A DNA stretch of 64,000 bases. Origin: Halobacillus alkaliphilus. Lineage in GTDB: Bacteria; Bacillota; Bacilli; Bacillales; Halobacillaceae. Positions 1-8,216 of this stretch are shown here, one piece after another. Every line of letters starts with the position of its first letter. Positions within the stretch are counted from its first letter, which is position 1. The notes under the pieces were generated by a model. The model was not told the origin of the DNA and did no database searches. It saw only the letters and a list, made by a program, of their open reading frames with translations. The stretch spans positions 62,001 to 126,000 of the forward strand of contig NZ_FOOG01000005.1 in assembly GCF_900113125.1 (NCBI RefSeq), in the 5' to 3' direction. Position numbers and translations under genes: made by a program.

Positions 1-820
1 ACCGGGAAAAATCAAGTTGATCAATGATTACAACTTCTTCGACTTCGTTATTTGAAACGATTGGCCCAGCCACAAGCGGAGTATTTTCATCGTCATCCAC
101 GGTGCGAATGGTTACCGTTTTATTTTGGAAGACTCTCTTATAAAAGAATGAATGTTCATCAATAAACATCGTTTGAGGCAGCCGTTTGGATTCTCCGTTT
201 CTCACATGCAGCCGCAGGGCTTTCCGAGAGGAATCGAGATGGTAAATTCCAACTTCTTCAGCTTTAAATAAATTAGAAATAATGGTTGTGGCTTCATTAC
301 GAATCAAATCGGGTGTCGGCTGGTCTAATGCTATGCCTACCTGATAGATTCTTGAAAGTGTGTATTCCGAATCTAATACCTTTTCCTGCATAACTCTTTG
401 AGATTCCTTCATCAATTCAATTGTCTTCTTCAGCTCGTTACGTTCGTCCATGATTTCTTCATAAGAATATGTAAGACTCTCATATCTTTCTTTGAATGAT
501 GTGCTGTAAATGCCGCTTATAACAGCAATCAGCAAGGTGAATAACACCGCTGTGTAGGTGTCAGATTCATAAAATAATAGGAAGAGATCTTCGTTGTTCA
601 GTTTTACAGACACGATTAGATAGATCACTGTCAATAGAAAGGCGGCTAACCCCAGGGTCAAACCATAGCGTAGAGAGAAAAATAGAACGATAATAATAAA
701 TGGGCTAAAGGTCCATTGAGTCATATTCATTTCAAAATACTGATCCAGAAGAGCTGCAATTAACATAATAACGAACAGCTCGGTAAATTTTCGCCAAGTA
801 CTTGTCTGAGTGTAAATCAT
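1..820 (-). CDS. pelD: PelD-like membrane GAF protein (3' end outside window)
   Basis: This partial minus-strand gene starts at ATG 820-818 behind a GAGGTGATG ribosome site and runs off the left edge, leaving 273 residues. The translation begins with about four hydrophobic helices (residues ~13-120), then a charged, coiled-coil-like linker (~120-165) and a GAF-like domain (~170-273). That order is the one known for PelD, the inner-membrane c-di-GMP receptor of Pel exopolysaccharide synthesis; the c-di-GMP-binding degenerate GGDEF domain would lie beyond the edge and cannot be checked. The neighbours support the call: a divergent polygalactosaminidase-like hydrolase, a GalE and a polysaccharide deacetylase. 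Alternative: an unrelated membrane GAF sensor protein. Confidence 0.6.
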   Translation of the reverse strand, partial: MIYTQTSTWRKFTELFVIMLIAALLDQYFEMNMTQWTFSPFIIIVLFFSLRYGLTLGLAAFLLTVIYLIVSVKLNNEDLFLLFYESDTYTAVLFTLLIAVISGIYSTSFKERYESLTYSYEEIMDERNELKKTIELMKESQRVMQEKVLDSEYTLSRIYQVGIALDQPTPDLIRNEATTIISNLFKAEEVGIYHLDSSRKALRLHVRNGESKRLPQTMFIDEHSFFYKRVFQNKTVTIRTVDDDENTPLVAGPIVSNNEVEEVVIIDQLDFSR

Positions 821-871
821 TTCATCACCTCGAGGATCTTTAATAAAAAAACTATATTTTTGTTAAATTAT

Positions 872-879
872 GCTATAAT
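872..879 (+). promoter_or_regulatory. Extended -10 promoter of the hydrolase gene
   Basis: TGCTATAAT (TG from 871-872, TATAAT 874-879) is a perfect extended -10 element. No good -35 is visible. Transcription would start near 886, leaving a leader of about 100 bases before the ATG at 986. Confidence 0.55.
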
Positions 880-893
880 AACGTAGAAATTAA

Positions 894-956
894 TCAGGAA
901 CAAAGGCTCAGTAGAGATGGTTATGGAAGTAGCTTCCATCAGCCTGAACATCCTGA
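894..956 (+). ncRNA. Structured 5' leader of the hydrolase mRNA
   Basis: Three nested perfect helices can be drawn: TCAGGA 894-899 with TCCTGA 951-956, AGGCT 904-908 with AGCCT 941-945, and ATGGAAG 923-929 with CTTCCAT 933-939 (loop TAG). GATGG at 916-920 could instead pair with CCATC 936-940, and CTTCC could pair with the GGAGG ribosome site near 974-978, so alternative folds are possible. It does not match the c-di-GMP-I or c-di-GMP-II riboswitch cores as I remember them. A regulatory role is inference. Confidence 0.4.
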
Positions 957-985
957 CACTATTTCCTATATATGGAGGCCAACAA

Positions 986-1834
986 ATGTGGAAAATGTCT
1001 AAAAAAAAGAGCTTAGTATCTTCATTTATTGTGATTTTATCCGCTTTTATGCTGCCGTTTAATGCATGCGCTGCATCTGATAACCCTCTGGCTAAAGTCA
1101 AAACATACAAAATTTATTATGACAGTCCAACCCCGGACTTATTAGAGAAAATGCAAGAGTTAGATGCTGTTATGATTGAGCCGGTTTTTTATTCTCAAGA
1201 GCAAATTCAGGTGATTCAACAGTCAGGTACAAAAGTCTATGGGTATATTAATATAATGGAAGCAGACAAATGGAATACAGAGTTGTTCAACCAATTGAAT
1301 GAGAATGATTTTTTCTACCGTAATCAGAAGCGAGTGTATTATCCTGAATGGGATTCATATCTAATGGATATTACTTCTATCCATTATCGGGAGATTTTAT
1401 TGAACGAAGTAACCACTCAGATATCTGCTAAGGGCCTGGATGGTATTTTTCTGGATACAGTTGGAAATATAGATAACGAACATTGGAATAGCCAGGATAT
1501 TTTGAAAGAACAAAGGAATGGATTGGTTTCCTTATTACAGAAAATCCAAGAAAAACATCCGAAGTTATCCATGATCCAAAATTGGGGGTTTGATACGCTG
1601 AAAACTGCGACGTTTCCCTATGTAGATGGAATCATGTGGGAAAACTATAATTATTCTACAGTATCCAATGATCAATGGTCTCAAAATCGTATTAAAGACC
1701 TGGAAACCCTTCGAAATCAAGCGGGTATTCAAATTCTTACCGTTTCATTTTCAGAAGAAACAAATAGTACTAATTATGCAGAATTGCATGGATTTATCCA
1801 CTACCATGAACCCGATCACTATAATTCTTGGTAA
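986..1834 (+). CDS. Secreted endo-alpha-1,4-polygalactosaminidase-like glycoside hydrolase
   Basis: The product (282 aa) has an N-terminal signal sequence: basic KKK, a hydrophobic core and an ANACA/AAS-like cleavage region near residue 28. A TIM-barrel domain of the GH114/GH166 type follows, with motifs such as GYINI, YLMDIT, GLDGIFLDTVGN and a late MWENYN. These families cut alpha-1,4-linked galactosamine/GalNAc polymers, and the N-terminal domain of PelA belongs to the same group. The ATG at 986 is chosen because TGGAGG lies 7 bases upstream. It is divergent from the PelD-like gene and upstream of galE. The likely role is trimming or releasing a GalNAc-rich exopolysaccharide outside the cell; the substrate is inferred from family and context. 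Confidence 0.7.
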   Translation: MWKMSKKKSLVSSFIVILSAFMLPFNACAASDNPLAKVKTYKIYYDSPTPDLLEKMQELDAVMIEPVFYSQEQIQVIQQSGTKVYGYINIMEADKWNTELFNQLNENDFFYRNQKRVYYPEWDSYLMDITSIHYREILLNEVTTQISAKGLDGIFLDTVGNIDNEHWNSQDILKEQRNGLVSLLQKIQEKHPKLSMIQNWGFDTLKTATFPYVDGIMWENYNYSTVSNDQWSQNRIKDLETLRNQAGIQILTVSFSEETNSTNYAELHGFIHYHEPDHYNSW

Positions 1835-2067
1835 CTACTATTATACAAAAACATTTAAAATATGATACTTTTTTCACTCTAAAATTCGAATAATTTACAG
1901 TAATTATATATAATGACGAAAAAGAGGTTGTCGAAAATATAGTCTCTTGTTCTTTTATCGTTAAGTTTTGCTTTTTTGTTAATAGTTCAGGTTTCTTCTG
2001 GGGAAAAATTTTAATTACTTGGAAGGTATTAAACGAAAGTACTTGGGACCAAAAAGGAGGAAATAGA

Positions 2068-3114
2068 ATGATTTTAGTAACAGGTGGGGCAGGGTATATT
2101 GGGAGTCATATTTGCGTAGAACTTTTGAATCAGGGTTATGAAGTGGCGGTCGTTGATAATCTTTCTAACAGCCAGTTCGAGTCATTGCGAAGAGTTCAAG
2201 AACTTACGGGAAAGACCGTAGAGTTCTATGAGGTGGATTTATTACATCGTGATAAGCTTTCTCAGGTTTTTGCCAATCATCCCATTGATGCTGTCATTCA
2301 CCTTGCTGGACTAAAAGCGGTAAGTGAATCTGTGGAAATCCCATTAAAATACTATTCCAATAATCTAACAGGCACGTTCACGTTGTGTGAAGTTATGAAA
2401 GAATTTAATGTGAAACAGTTGATTTTTTCTTCATCAGCAACCGTCTACGGCACGCCTGAAAGAAACCCCATTGAAGAGAATGCTCCTCTTAAAGCGGCTA
2501 ACCCTTATGGACGAACGAAATTGATGCTTGAAGAAATACTTGAGGATTTATACATATCCGATCGAAGCTTTAGTATTTCTGTACTTCGATATTTTAATCC
2601 GATAGGAGCCCACCCAAGCGGCCAGATTGGAGAGAACCCCAAAGGGATTCCCAATAATTTAATGCCGTATATTACGCAGGTAGCAATCGGAGAGTACTCA
2701 AAGCTTCAAGTGTTTGGAAATGATTATCCAACAATCGATGGCACGGGGGTAAGAGATTTCATTCACGTGGTGGATTTAGCCAAGGGTCATGTGAAAGCTC
2801 TTGAGTATGTTACAGCTGAGACTGGATATGAAGTATACAATCTAGGTACAGGGGAAGGATACAGTGTGCTACAGATTGTTCATGCCTTTGAAAAAGCATC
2901 AGGACGTAAAATTCCTTATCAAATTAAAGGAAGACGTCCGGGGGATATTGCTGAGTGCTTCTCTGACCCTGCAAAGGCTGAAGCAAAGCTTGGATGGAAG
3001 GCTGAGAAAGATATTGAAGACATGTGTAAAGATGCATGGAACTGGCAGTTTAATAATCCTAATGGTTATTCAAGCCAACGTTCCTATTCTTATAGTAATG
3101 ATAATAGTGAATAG
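2068..3114 (+). CDS. galE: UDP-glucose/UDP-GlcNAc 4-epimerase
   Basis: A 348-residue SDR-family epimerase with the NAD-binding GGAGYIG at residues 6-12, a catalytic Ser near 123 and YxxxK at Tyr147/Lys151. The residue equivalent to E. coli Tyr299, which gates acetamido sugars, is Cys297 in the segment GDIAECFSD. Human GALE, which also handles UDP-GalNAc, has Cys there, so a dual UDP-Glc/Gal and UDP-GlcNAc/GalNAc epimerase is expected. The C-terminus carries an unusual Ser/Tyr/Asn-rich tail of about 20 residues. An AAAAGGAGG ribosome site supports the start. It probably supplies UDP-GalNAc for the neighbouring Pel-like polymer. Confidence 0.9.
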   Translation: MILVTGGAGYIGSHICVELLNQGYEVAVVDNLSNSQFESLRRVQELTGKTVEFYEVDLLHRDKLSQVFANHPIDAVIHLAGLKAVSESVEIPLKYYSNNLTGTFTLCEVMKEFNVKQLIFSSSATVYGTPERNPIEENAPLKAANPYGRTKLMLEEILEDLYISDRSFSISVLRYFNPIGAHPSGQIGENPKGIPNNLMPYITQVAIGEYSKLQVFGNDYPTIDGTGVRDFIHVVDLAKGHVKALEYVTAETGYEVYNLGTGEGYSVLQIVHAFEKASGRKIPYQIKGRRPGDIAECFSDPAKAEAKLGWKAEKDIEDMCKDAWNWQFNNPNGYSSQRSYSYSNDNSE

Positions 3115-3121
3115 AATATGT

Positions 3122-3155
3122 AAATCCCACCTTCATAGATGTGAAGGTGGGATTT
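3122..3155 (+). terminator. galE: Terminator of galE
   Basis: A 14-bp perfect stem (3122-3135 with 3142-3155) ends in ATTT. It is symmetric and could work from either strand. Confidence 0.8.
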
Positions 3156-3159
3156 ATTA

Positions 3160-3470
3160 ATGATTAGTCCCAGTGTGGATTTTACCGATAAGCTCCCGAT
3201 ACTGAAAAACTCGATTTCGATATAGTTGGGACCTTTATCTAGAGAGGGCTAAGGTTAATGGGGATTCCTGCGCCCTGCGCGATGTGCGCGATGTAGGGTC
3301 GATCGGCGTTGCCACACAACGTGGCGGTTTTAATCGATCCTCCTTTTAATTTGCCTCCCGGCTCGTTTCACTCCCTGTGCGTTCTCGCTTAGCTCTTTCT
3401 ACCATTCTTACACTTCATAAAGACGTGGTAACACATGCATGCCGAGAGACTAAAGGGTGAGGAGATGTTA
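3160..3470. repeat. G+C-rich structured intergenic element between convergent genes
   Basis: This 366-base convergent gap holds no credible gene. It has a tandem 9-mer GCGCGATGT (3277-3285, 3286-3294), a hairpin GCCAC/GTGGC (3311-3315, 3321-3325) enclosed by GATCG/CGATC (3301-3305, 3335-3339), and base composition richer in G+C than the neighbouring intergenic DNA. It resembles a REP-like or miniature mobile element rather than a terminator. No second copy was found in the window. Confidence 0.4.
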
Positions 3471-3481
3471 TAAAGACAGGA

Positions 3482-4927
3482 TTACTTAATATCTAAATAA
3501 TCTTCCAGCTTAGCAATCCGCGCTTCACGTGTTGGTACTGTTCTAAAAGGCACATGCACACCTTCTGGAACAATTTTATCCATTAGCTCATAACTTGGCA
3601 GATCGTCGGGAGAATTTATTCGTTTCATACGGAATAAACCATTATTTAAATCAGATATTCCGGAACGAGTTGTAAGCGTTGCTTGATAGCCTAATTCTTT
3701 TAGGACGCTTTCTGTAGTTTGGTTATAAACGCCATAAGGGTAGGTGAACAACTCCGGTTCATACCCCAGGTTTTCTTCGATTAGCTGGTGGATTTTTATA
3801 GTATCCTTTTTAAAACGCTCAGCATGTTCTTCTGTTGTCTCTCCCTCAAGTGGAAGTGTTCCTTTTGCATAGCTATCCGAAGTCCCTGGATTATGAAGAT
3901 TGAACGAATGACTCTGGATATCCACATGACCGCTGTCTACCATTTCTTTTGCCTCCTCCCATGTGAAATGCGGTGTGATATCGAGCTCCTCGCCTAAATC
4001 AGTCGTACGTCCTACACTCCATCCAATAATGGAAATAACGGCTTGCATGTCGAGTTTCTCAAGCACTGGATAGGCATATTGATAGTTGTTGCGGTAACCA
4101 TCATCAAAAGTAACCATCACAGGATTCTCGGGTAGTTCAGCTTTCCCGTTTTTCGCATCGATTAATTGCTGAGAACTAATTGTAGTCATACCCAATGCTT
4201 TTAAATACAGCATTTCCTCATAAAACTTGTCTGGTGATATCGTAACCGAGCTCCAATCCGCAGGGTTCTTGGATAGACTGTGATACATAAGCACGGGAAT
4301 CATTTGTTCATTATTGTCTGAATCAATTTTAAAACGGTCATCCATAATTCTTGCTAAAAAGCTTGAAAACTCAGCTCTTGATACATCTCGGGATGGGCGG
4401 AAGGTTCCGTCTTCATATCCGGTTGTAATATGATTGGCCAAAAGCGCGCTTACGTGAGAAAAAGCCCAGTGATTAGTGGATAAATCAGAGAACGTGGAGG
4501 AACTGCTTCCTTCCAATTGATACGCCCGTGTAAGGATAACAGCCAGTTCGGATCTTCGAAGAGTGTGATTGGGTTTGAATTCTCCATCCTCAAATCCGAT
4601 AATGATATCACGTTCCGCGATGGCGTTAATATAGGATTCTGCCCAATGACCGCTTGTATCTGGAAAAGCTGAGGATTTCGTCGATTTCAATCCCAATTGG
4701 TCGGCAATGACCTTAGAAGCCTCTGCCCGTGTGATAGATCGGCTGGGTCTAAATGTACCATCCGGATATCCATTTAATAGCTCTTGATCGGTAAGATAGT
4801 TAATTTCATCGTAAGCCCAATGTTCTTCTATATCAGTAAAACTTGCTGAAGCTGATACTGGGGAAGCGGATATGAGCAGGTAGGTTGTTAGAAGTACAAG
4901 GTGACTAAGCAATAGATGTTTTTTCAT
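3482..4927 (-). CDS. SLH-anchored polysaccharide deacetylase
   Basis: This 481-residue secreted protein has a signal peptide (residues 1-~27), three S-layer-homology repeats (about 28-80, 86-140, 145-200, each with a HWA core) and a NodB-type deacetylase domain (~208-460). The NodB metal and catalytic motifs are visible: TFDDGY with Asp275/Asp276, and SHSFNLH with His340/His345. SLH repeats bind pyruvylated secondary cell-wall polymer, so the enzyme should sit on the cell surface. The start has AGGAGG 7 bases upstream. Next to PelD-like, polygalactosaminidase-like and GalE genes, it is a candidate for partial de-N-acetylation of the same polymer, but peptidoglycan or another polymer is also possible. 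Confidence 0.8.
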   Translation of the reverse strand: MKKHLLLSHLVLLTTYLLISASPVSASASFTDIEEHWAYDEINYLTDQELLNGYPDGTFRPSRSITRAEASKVIADQLGLKSTKSSAFPDTSGHWAESYINAIAERDIIIGFEDGEFKPNHTLRRSELAVILTRAYQLEGSSSSTFSDLSTNHWAFSHVSALLANHITTGYEDGTFRPSRDVSRAEFSSFLARIMDDRFKIDSDNNEQMIPVLMYHSLSKNPADWSSVTISPDKFYEEMLYLKALGMTTISSQQLIDAKNGKAELPENPVMVTFDDGYRNNYQYAYPVLEKLDMQAVISIIGWSVGRTTDLGEELDITPHFTWEEAKEMVDSGHVDIQSHSFNLHNPGTSDSYAKGTLPLEGETTEEHAERFKKDTIKIHQLIEENLGYEPELFTYPYGVYNQTTESVLKELGYQATLTTRSGISDLNNGLFRMKRINSPDDLPSYELMDKIVPEGVHVPFRTVPTREARIAKLEDYLDIK

Positions 4928-5054
4928 AGTGGTCCTCCTGTATGTAGGGATAAACGTGGCAGAGGGGACGGTTAGCGAAAGGTAACATACCCAATTGGGT
5001 ACAAATGGTAATATAATATATTAACGAAGGAAAAGCAATAGTTTAATAGATACG

Positions 5055-5085
5055 AAAAAGCCTGCCATATGCGGCAGGCTTTTTT
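5055..5085 (-). terminator. Terminator of the amylase gene
   Basis: AAAAAGCCTGCC and GGCAGGCTTTTT form a strong hairpin directly after the minus-strand stop at 5087, with a T run on the minus strand. Confidence 0.85.
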
Positions 5086-5086
5086 C

Positions 5087-7852
5087 CTATGAAGCTTTTC
5101 CGAGATTAGCTGATTCAGAATAAGGGAGGACGGTTATTCCGTATTGGTCTTGAGGATTGAATGTAAATATATAGTCTCCGTCCATATCAGGAGTGAATGT
5201 TAGATTGTCTCCTTCCAGCCATTCTCCATCACGTATATATTTAAATTCGATAGTTTCATCCGCCTTTAACTCGATGGGTTCACTTTTCCAGACATGATCA
5301 CTGTCATCATAAGATAACAAATTGGCGTCTGATTCCCAATTAAGCGGTTCAGATCCCCGCAAAACCACTTTTGAGTACTTCTTATACTCGTCAGGGGTCT
5401 CCATGCGGAGCTTTCCTTTTACTTCATAGATGGAAACAGAGTGGGCATCACTCTTTAATTTAAGCGATCCCTTGTGACTACTCAATTTCTTACCATCCAT
5501 CAGCGAGGTCAGCTTGACACGATTAGGTGTTTGCTGATTATAGAGATCAATAAGATCTAGCTGGCGCTGATTTTCTCCTTTATTGATGACTACAACGACT
5601 TGATCATTAGATGATTTTCTTTCGAATACAAGAACATCGTCATCGGAATAAACCATTTTCAGGTCACCATTAGTCAATGCTTTATGTTCCTGTCGAATAT
5701 CAATGAGCTTCTTATAATGAGCTTTCACATCCAGGTCCTGCTCTGACGGGTTCCAAGGCATCATTTCACGGTAATAGCGATCCTTCCATTCATCAACGGC
5801 ATTATGATCGCCGCTCTGTGAAAGTCCTACTTCGTCACCGTAGTAAATGATCGGAGCGCCGGGTAGAGTGAATTGCAGGGACGCAGCATTTTTCAGTGTG
5901 TCTGTGTTACCGTCTGCTTCATATAAGAAACGAGGAACATCATGACTGTCCAGAAAAGTAGCTGGTACAAATTCTTCACTATAAGCTTCGTGGATCGTTG
6001 TTAAGGAAGAAGCCAGCTGGTTCATGCTGCCATCATTAATAAAAGCATTCTGAATGGCGGACTGAGTTTCAAAATCGATAGCACCGTCCAATTTTCCTGT
6101 ATAGGATGTAATCGTATCGAGATTATCCCATACTTCACCGAAAATAAAAGCGTTCGAATTTAATTCCTTCACTTTATGACGAAAGTCCACCCAGAAACTC
6201 TGGCTTGGGCCTTTAGCATAGTCCAGCCGGAACCCATCTACCCCAATCTCTTCCATCCAAAATGGCACAACTTCATCTAACATATATTCTCTAGTTTCGG
6301 GATTGTCATTGTTAAGTTCAGGCAGTTCCTGGACATCATAGAATGTTTCATATTCGTTTGGCCAGTTGGTGAATGAATACCAATCATAGTAAGGGCTGTC
6401 TTCTCCTTTTTCTACGGCATCCTGGAAAAATGGATGCTGATTTGACGTATGATTCGGAACTAAATCGTAAACAACTTTAATATTACGTTTATGTGCTTTT
6501 TTCACCAGTTCTTTCATTAGTTTGTTGCTGCCGAAGCGTGGGTCGATATTCATAAAATCTGCTGGATGATAACCATGAGAGTAAGGCCCTTCGTAAATAG
6601 GAGATATCCAGATGGTATTCACACCCAGGCTGTCGATATAATCCAGCTTTTCCAATACACCTTGAAGGTCGCCGCCCATCCATCCTTTTAGTTGTTCGCC
6701 ATAAGGAAGAGAAGGGTCAACGGAGGTATTGTTTCGTTCTGTTCCATCACGGAAGCGGTCTACAAAGACTTGATATATGATCGCTTCTTTTGCCCAATCC
6801 GGCGATTGATAATCCTCTACATAATAAGCAAACTCCGTGGCGTTTTCTGACGTGAGGGCATTGTTATCGGCGAATTGTGAGCCTTCACTCGCAGAATTCC
6901 ACACATCAATTTTATACTTAACCCGTGTTTCATTTTTTTGATTCGGTATTGTCCCGGTGAGGATAGATGTTTTTAAACCGTTATTCTGCGTTGTGGTTTC
7001 GGTTACTTGCAGGTCAGCTGTTTTCCCGTTTTCAACTTCTCCTCTTTTTCCAACAGGGGTGGCCCCGTCTGTCGTATAGTAGACAGCTCCTTCATCAATA
7101 GGCCCATAATGATCTACCGTTACTTTTACGGCTACGTTATCTTTTTTGTCAGGAGTATAAGGGGCGTGGTTAAAATCGTGCGTAACGTCCTGGGCTACGG
7201 GTATCGTTTCCCATGCCTTAACGGTATCTTTTTGAATTTGACTACCTTCTGTAAATATAGCTGAACGGGGTTCTTCGCGCACTTCTTTATAAGGCTCGCC
7301 GCCTAAACTGTAAAAGTAGGAAAGTGTTTCTCCGGATTCTCCATTCACTTGAATTTGATAAGTACGTTCGTCAACTTTACTGAGGGGGCTTACCTTATAA
7401 TTGAAGTCATTCATATTAGAAGCAAGGGTAGGCACCACCCAATCTGGAGTCTCCTCAGGCACAGTTAACTCTAATGTTACACTTCCAGAAGACGTGTTTG
7501 CTGAACGTACGTCTACTGTACGTTCTTTTTCAGGATAAAAAACGAAAGTATAATCGCCATCTTGAGGCGGCGTATAAGTTAAGTTGGCTCCTGGCATCCA
7601 GTTTCCATCATATACGTATTTAAATTCAACTTCATTCCCGCCTTCAAGTGTGACAGGATCACTTTTCCAGACGCCTTCTTCTGAATCGTAAGCCAGCGGG
7701 TGATCATTAGAATTCCAATCAAGAGAAGCGGCGCTTCCTCGGAGTACGACCGTATCATAGACTTTGTCATCAGCAAAAGCGTTAAGTGCAAACGGTTGCG
7801 CAAATGACAATAAGAAAAAGACTATCCCTATAAACCAATAAAATTTCTTCAA
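5087..7852 (-). CDS. Secreted GH13 alpha-amylase/pullulanase-type enzyme
   Basis: The product (921 aa) is a secreted starch-degrading glycoside hydrolase. TTG at 7852 is chosen because GAGGGG lies 7 bases upstream and it gives a classical signal peptide; the in-frame ATG at 7894 has no ribosome site and overlaps a cre operator. Domain order: signal (1-28), a pullulanase X25-like beta module (~32-115), further beta domains (~125-345), a GH13 barrel (~355-760) with Asp544 in GFRLDYAK, Glu573 in FGEVWD and Asp638 in DSHD, a C-terminal amylase beta domain, and a second X25-like module (~830-905) closely similar to the first. It is monocistronic. Whether it cuts alpha-1,4 or alpha-1,6 bonds cannot be decided here. 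Confidence 0.88.
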   Translation of the reverse strand: MKKFYWFIGIVFFLLSFAQPFALNAFADDKVYDTVVLRGSAASLDWNSNDHPLAYDSEEGVWKSDPVTLEGGNEVEFKYVYDGNWMPGANLTYTPPQDGDYTFVFYPEKERTVDVRSANTSSGSVTLELTVPEETPDWVVPTLASNMNDFNYKVSPLSKVDERTYQIQVNGESGETLSYFYSLGGEPYKEVREEPRSAIFTEGSQIQKDTVKAWETIPVAQDVTHDFNHAPYTPDKKDNVAVKVTVDHYGPIDEGAVYYTTDGATPVGKRGEVENGKTADLQVTETTTQNNGLKTSILTGTIPNQKNETRVKYKIDVWNSASEGSQFADNNALTSENATEFAYYVEDYQSPDWAKEAIIYQVFVDRFRDGTERNNTSVDPSLPYGEQLKGWMGGDLQGVLEKLDYIDSLGVNTIWISPIYEGPYSHGYHPADFMNIDPRFGSNKLMKELVKKAHKRNIKVVYDLVPNHTSNQHPFFQDAVEKGEDSPYYDWYSFTNWPNEYETFYDVQELPELNNDNPETREYMLDEVVPFWMEEIGVDGFRLDYAKGPSQSFWVDFRHKVKELNSNAFIFGEVWDNLDTITSYTGKLDGAIDFETQSAIQNAFINDGSMNQLASSLTTIHEAYSEEFVPATFLDSHDVPRFLYEADGNTDTLKNAASLQFTLPGAPIIYYGDEVGLSQSGDHNAVDEWKDRYYREMMPWNPSEQDLDVKAHYKKLIDIRQEHKALTNGDLKMVYSDDDVLVFERKSSNDQVVVVINKGENQRQLDLIDLYNQQTPNRVKLTSLMDGKKLSSHKGSLKLKSDAHSVSIYEVKGKLRMETPDEYKKYSKVVLRGSEPLNWESDANLLSYDDSDHVWKSEPIELKADETIEFKYIRDGEWLEGDNLTFTPDMDGDYIFTFNPQDQYGITVLPYSESANLGKAS

Positions 7853-7879
7853 ATTATTTCCCCTCTTTCCTAATAATAG

Positions 7880-7893
7880 TGAAACCGTTTTCA
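7880..7893 (-). promoter_or_regulatory. cre operator (CcpA) upstream of the amylase
   Basis: TGAAAACGGTTTCA on the minus strand fits the catabolite-responsive element consensus TGWNANCGNTNNCA at every fixed position and is nearly palindromic. It lies 28 bases upstream of the TTG start, a place where CcpA would repress. Carbon catabolite repression of amylases by CcpA is established in Bacillus. Confidence 0.75.
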
Positions 7894-7950
7894 TAATATA
7901 ATATAGACCGTCAAGTGTCTATGGTACGAATAGACTACACTGCTCGTTTA

Positions 7951-7980
7951 GTATTCCAATAACTGGATGACCTGAGGTGG
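7951..7980 (-). repeat. Dispersed CCTCAGGTCATCCA element, copy A
   Basis: Read on the minus strand, this 30-mer agrees at 26 of 30 positions with the segment 56953-56982 (copy C) and shares its CCTCAGGTCATCCA core with the palindrome at 21257-21297 (copy B). It lies in the 364-base gap between the divergent amylase and YkvS-like genes, which otherwise holds the cre site and an A+T-rich promoter region. Confidence 0.5.
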
Positions 7981-8150
7981 ATAAAAAAGGAAAAAAATGA
8001 GGTGTATTTGCTTCATTCTGCCTGACTTACCATGGCTTTCTTGACTGTTTGCAATACTGCAACATTTGTAATAGGTATTTCACAAAAACAACAGCATTTG
8101 GCTTGTAATTATTTGTCGAATAAAGTAACATATTCTGTAAAAGATTTTAT

Positions 8151-8179
8151 TTGAATTGTTTGTCAATTTTATGTAAAAT
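8151..8179 (+). promoter_or_regulatory. SigA promoter of the YkvS-like gene
   Basis: TTGAAT (8151-8156), a 17-base spacer and TAAAAT (8174-8179) form a good vegetative promoter 38 bases before the ATG. Confidence 0.6.
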
Positions 8180-8216
8180 CGATTCAATAAAAAAAGATAG
8201 AGAAAGGGTAGAGATT

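Noticed and set aside
894-956. c-di-GMP riboswitch
   Set aside because: The conserved GEMM cores (CGCAAAGC, GGTTACC-like receptor) and the class II pseudoknot core are not present; only generic stems are seen.
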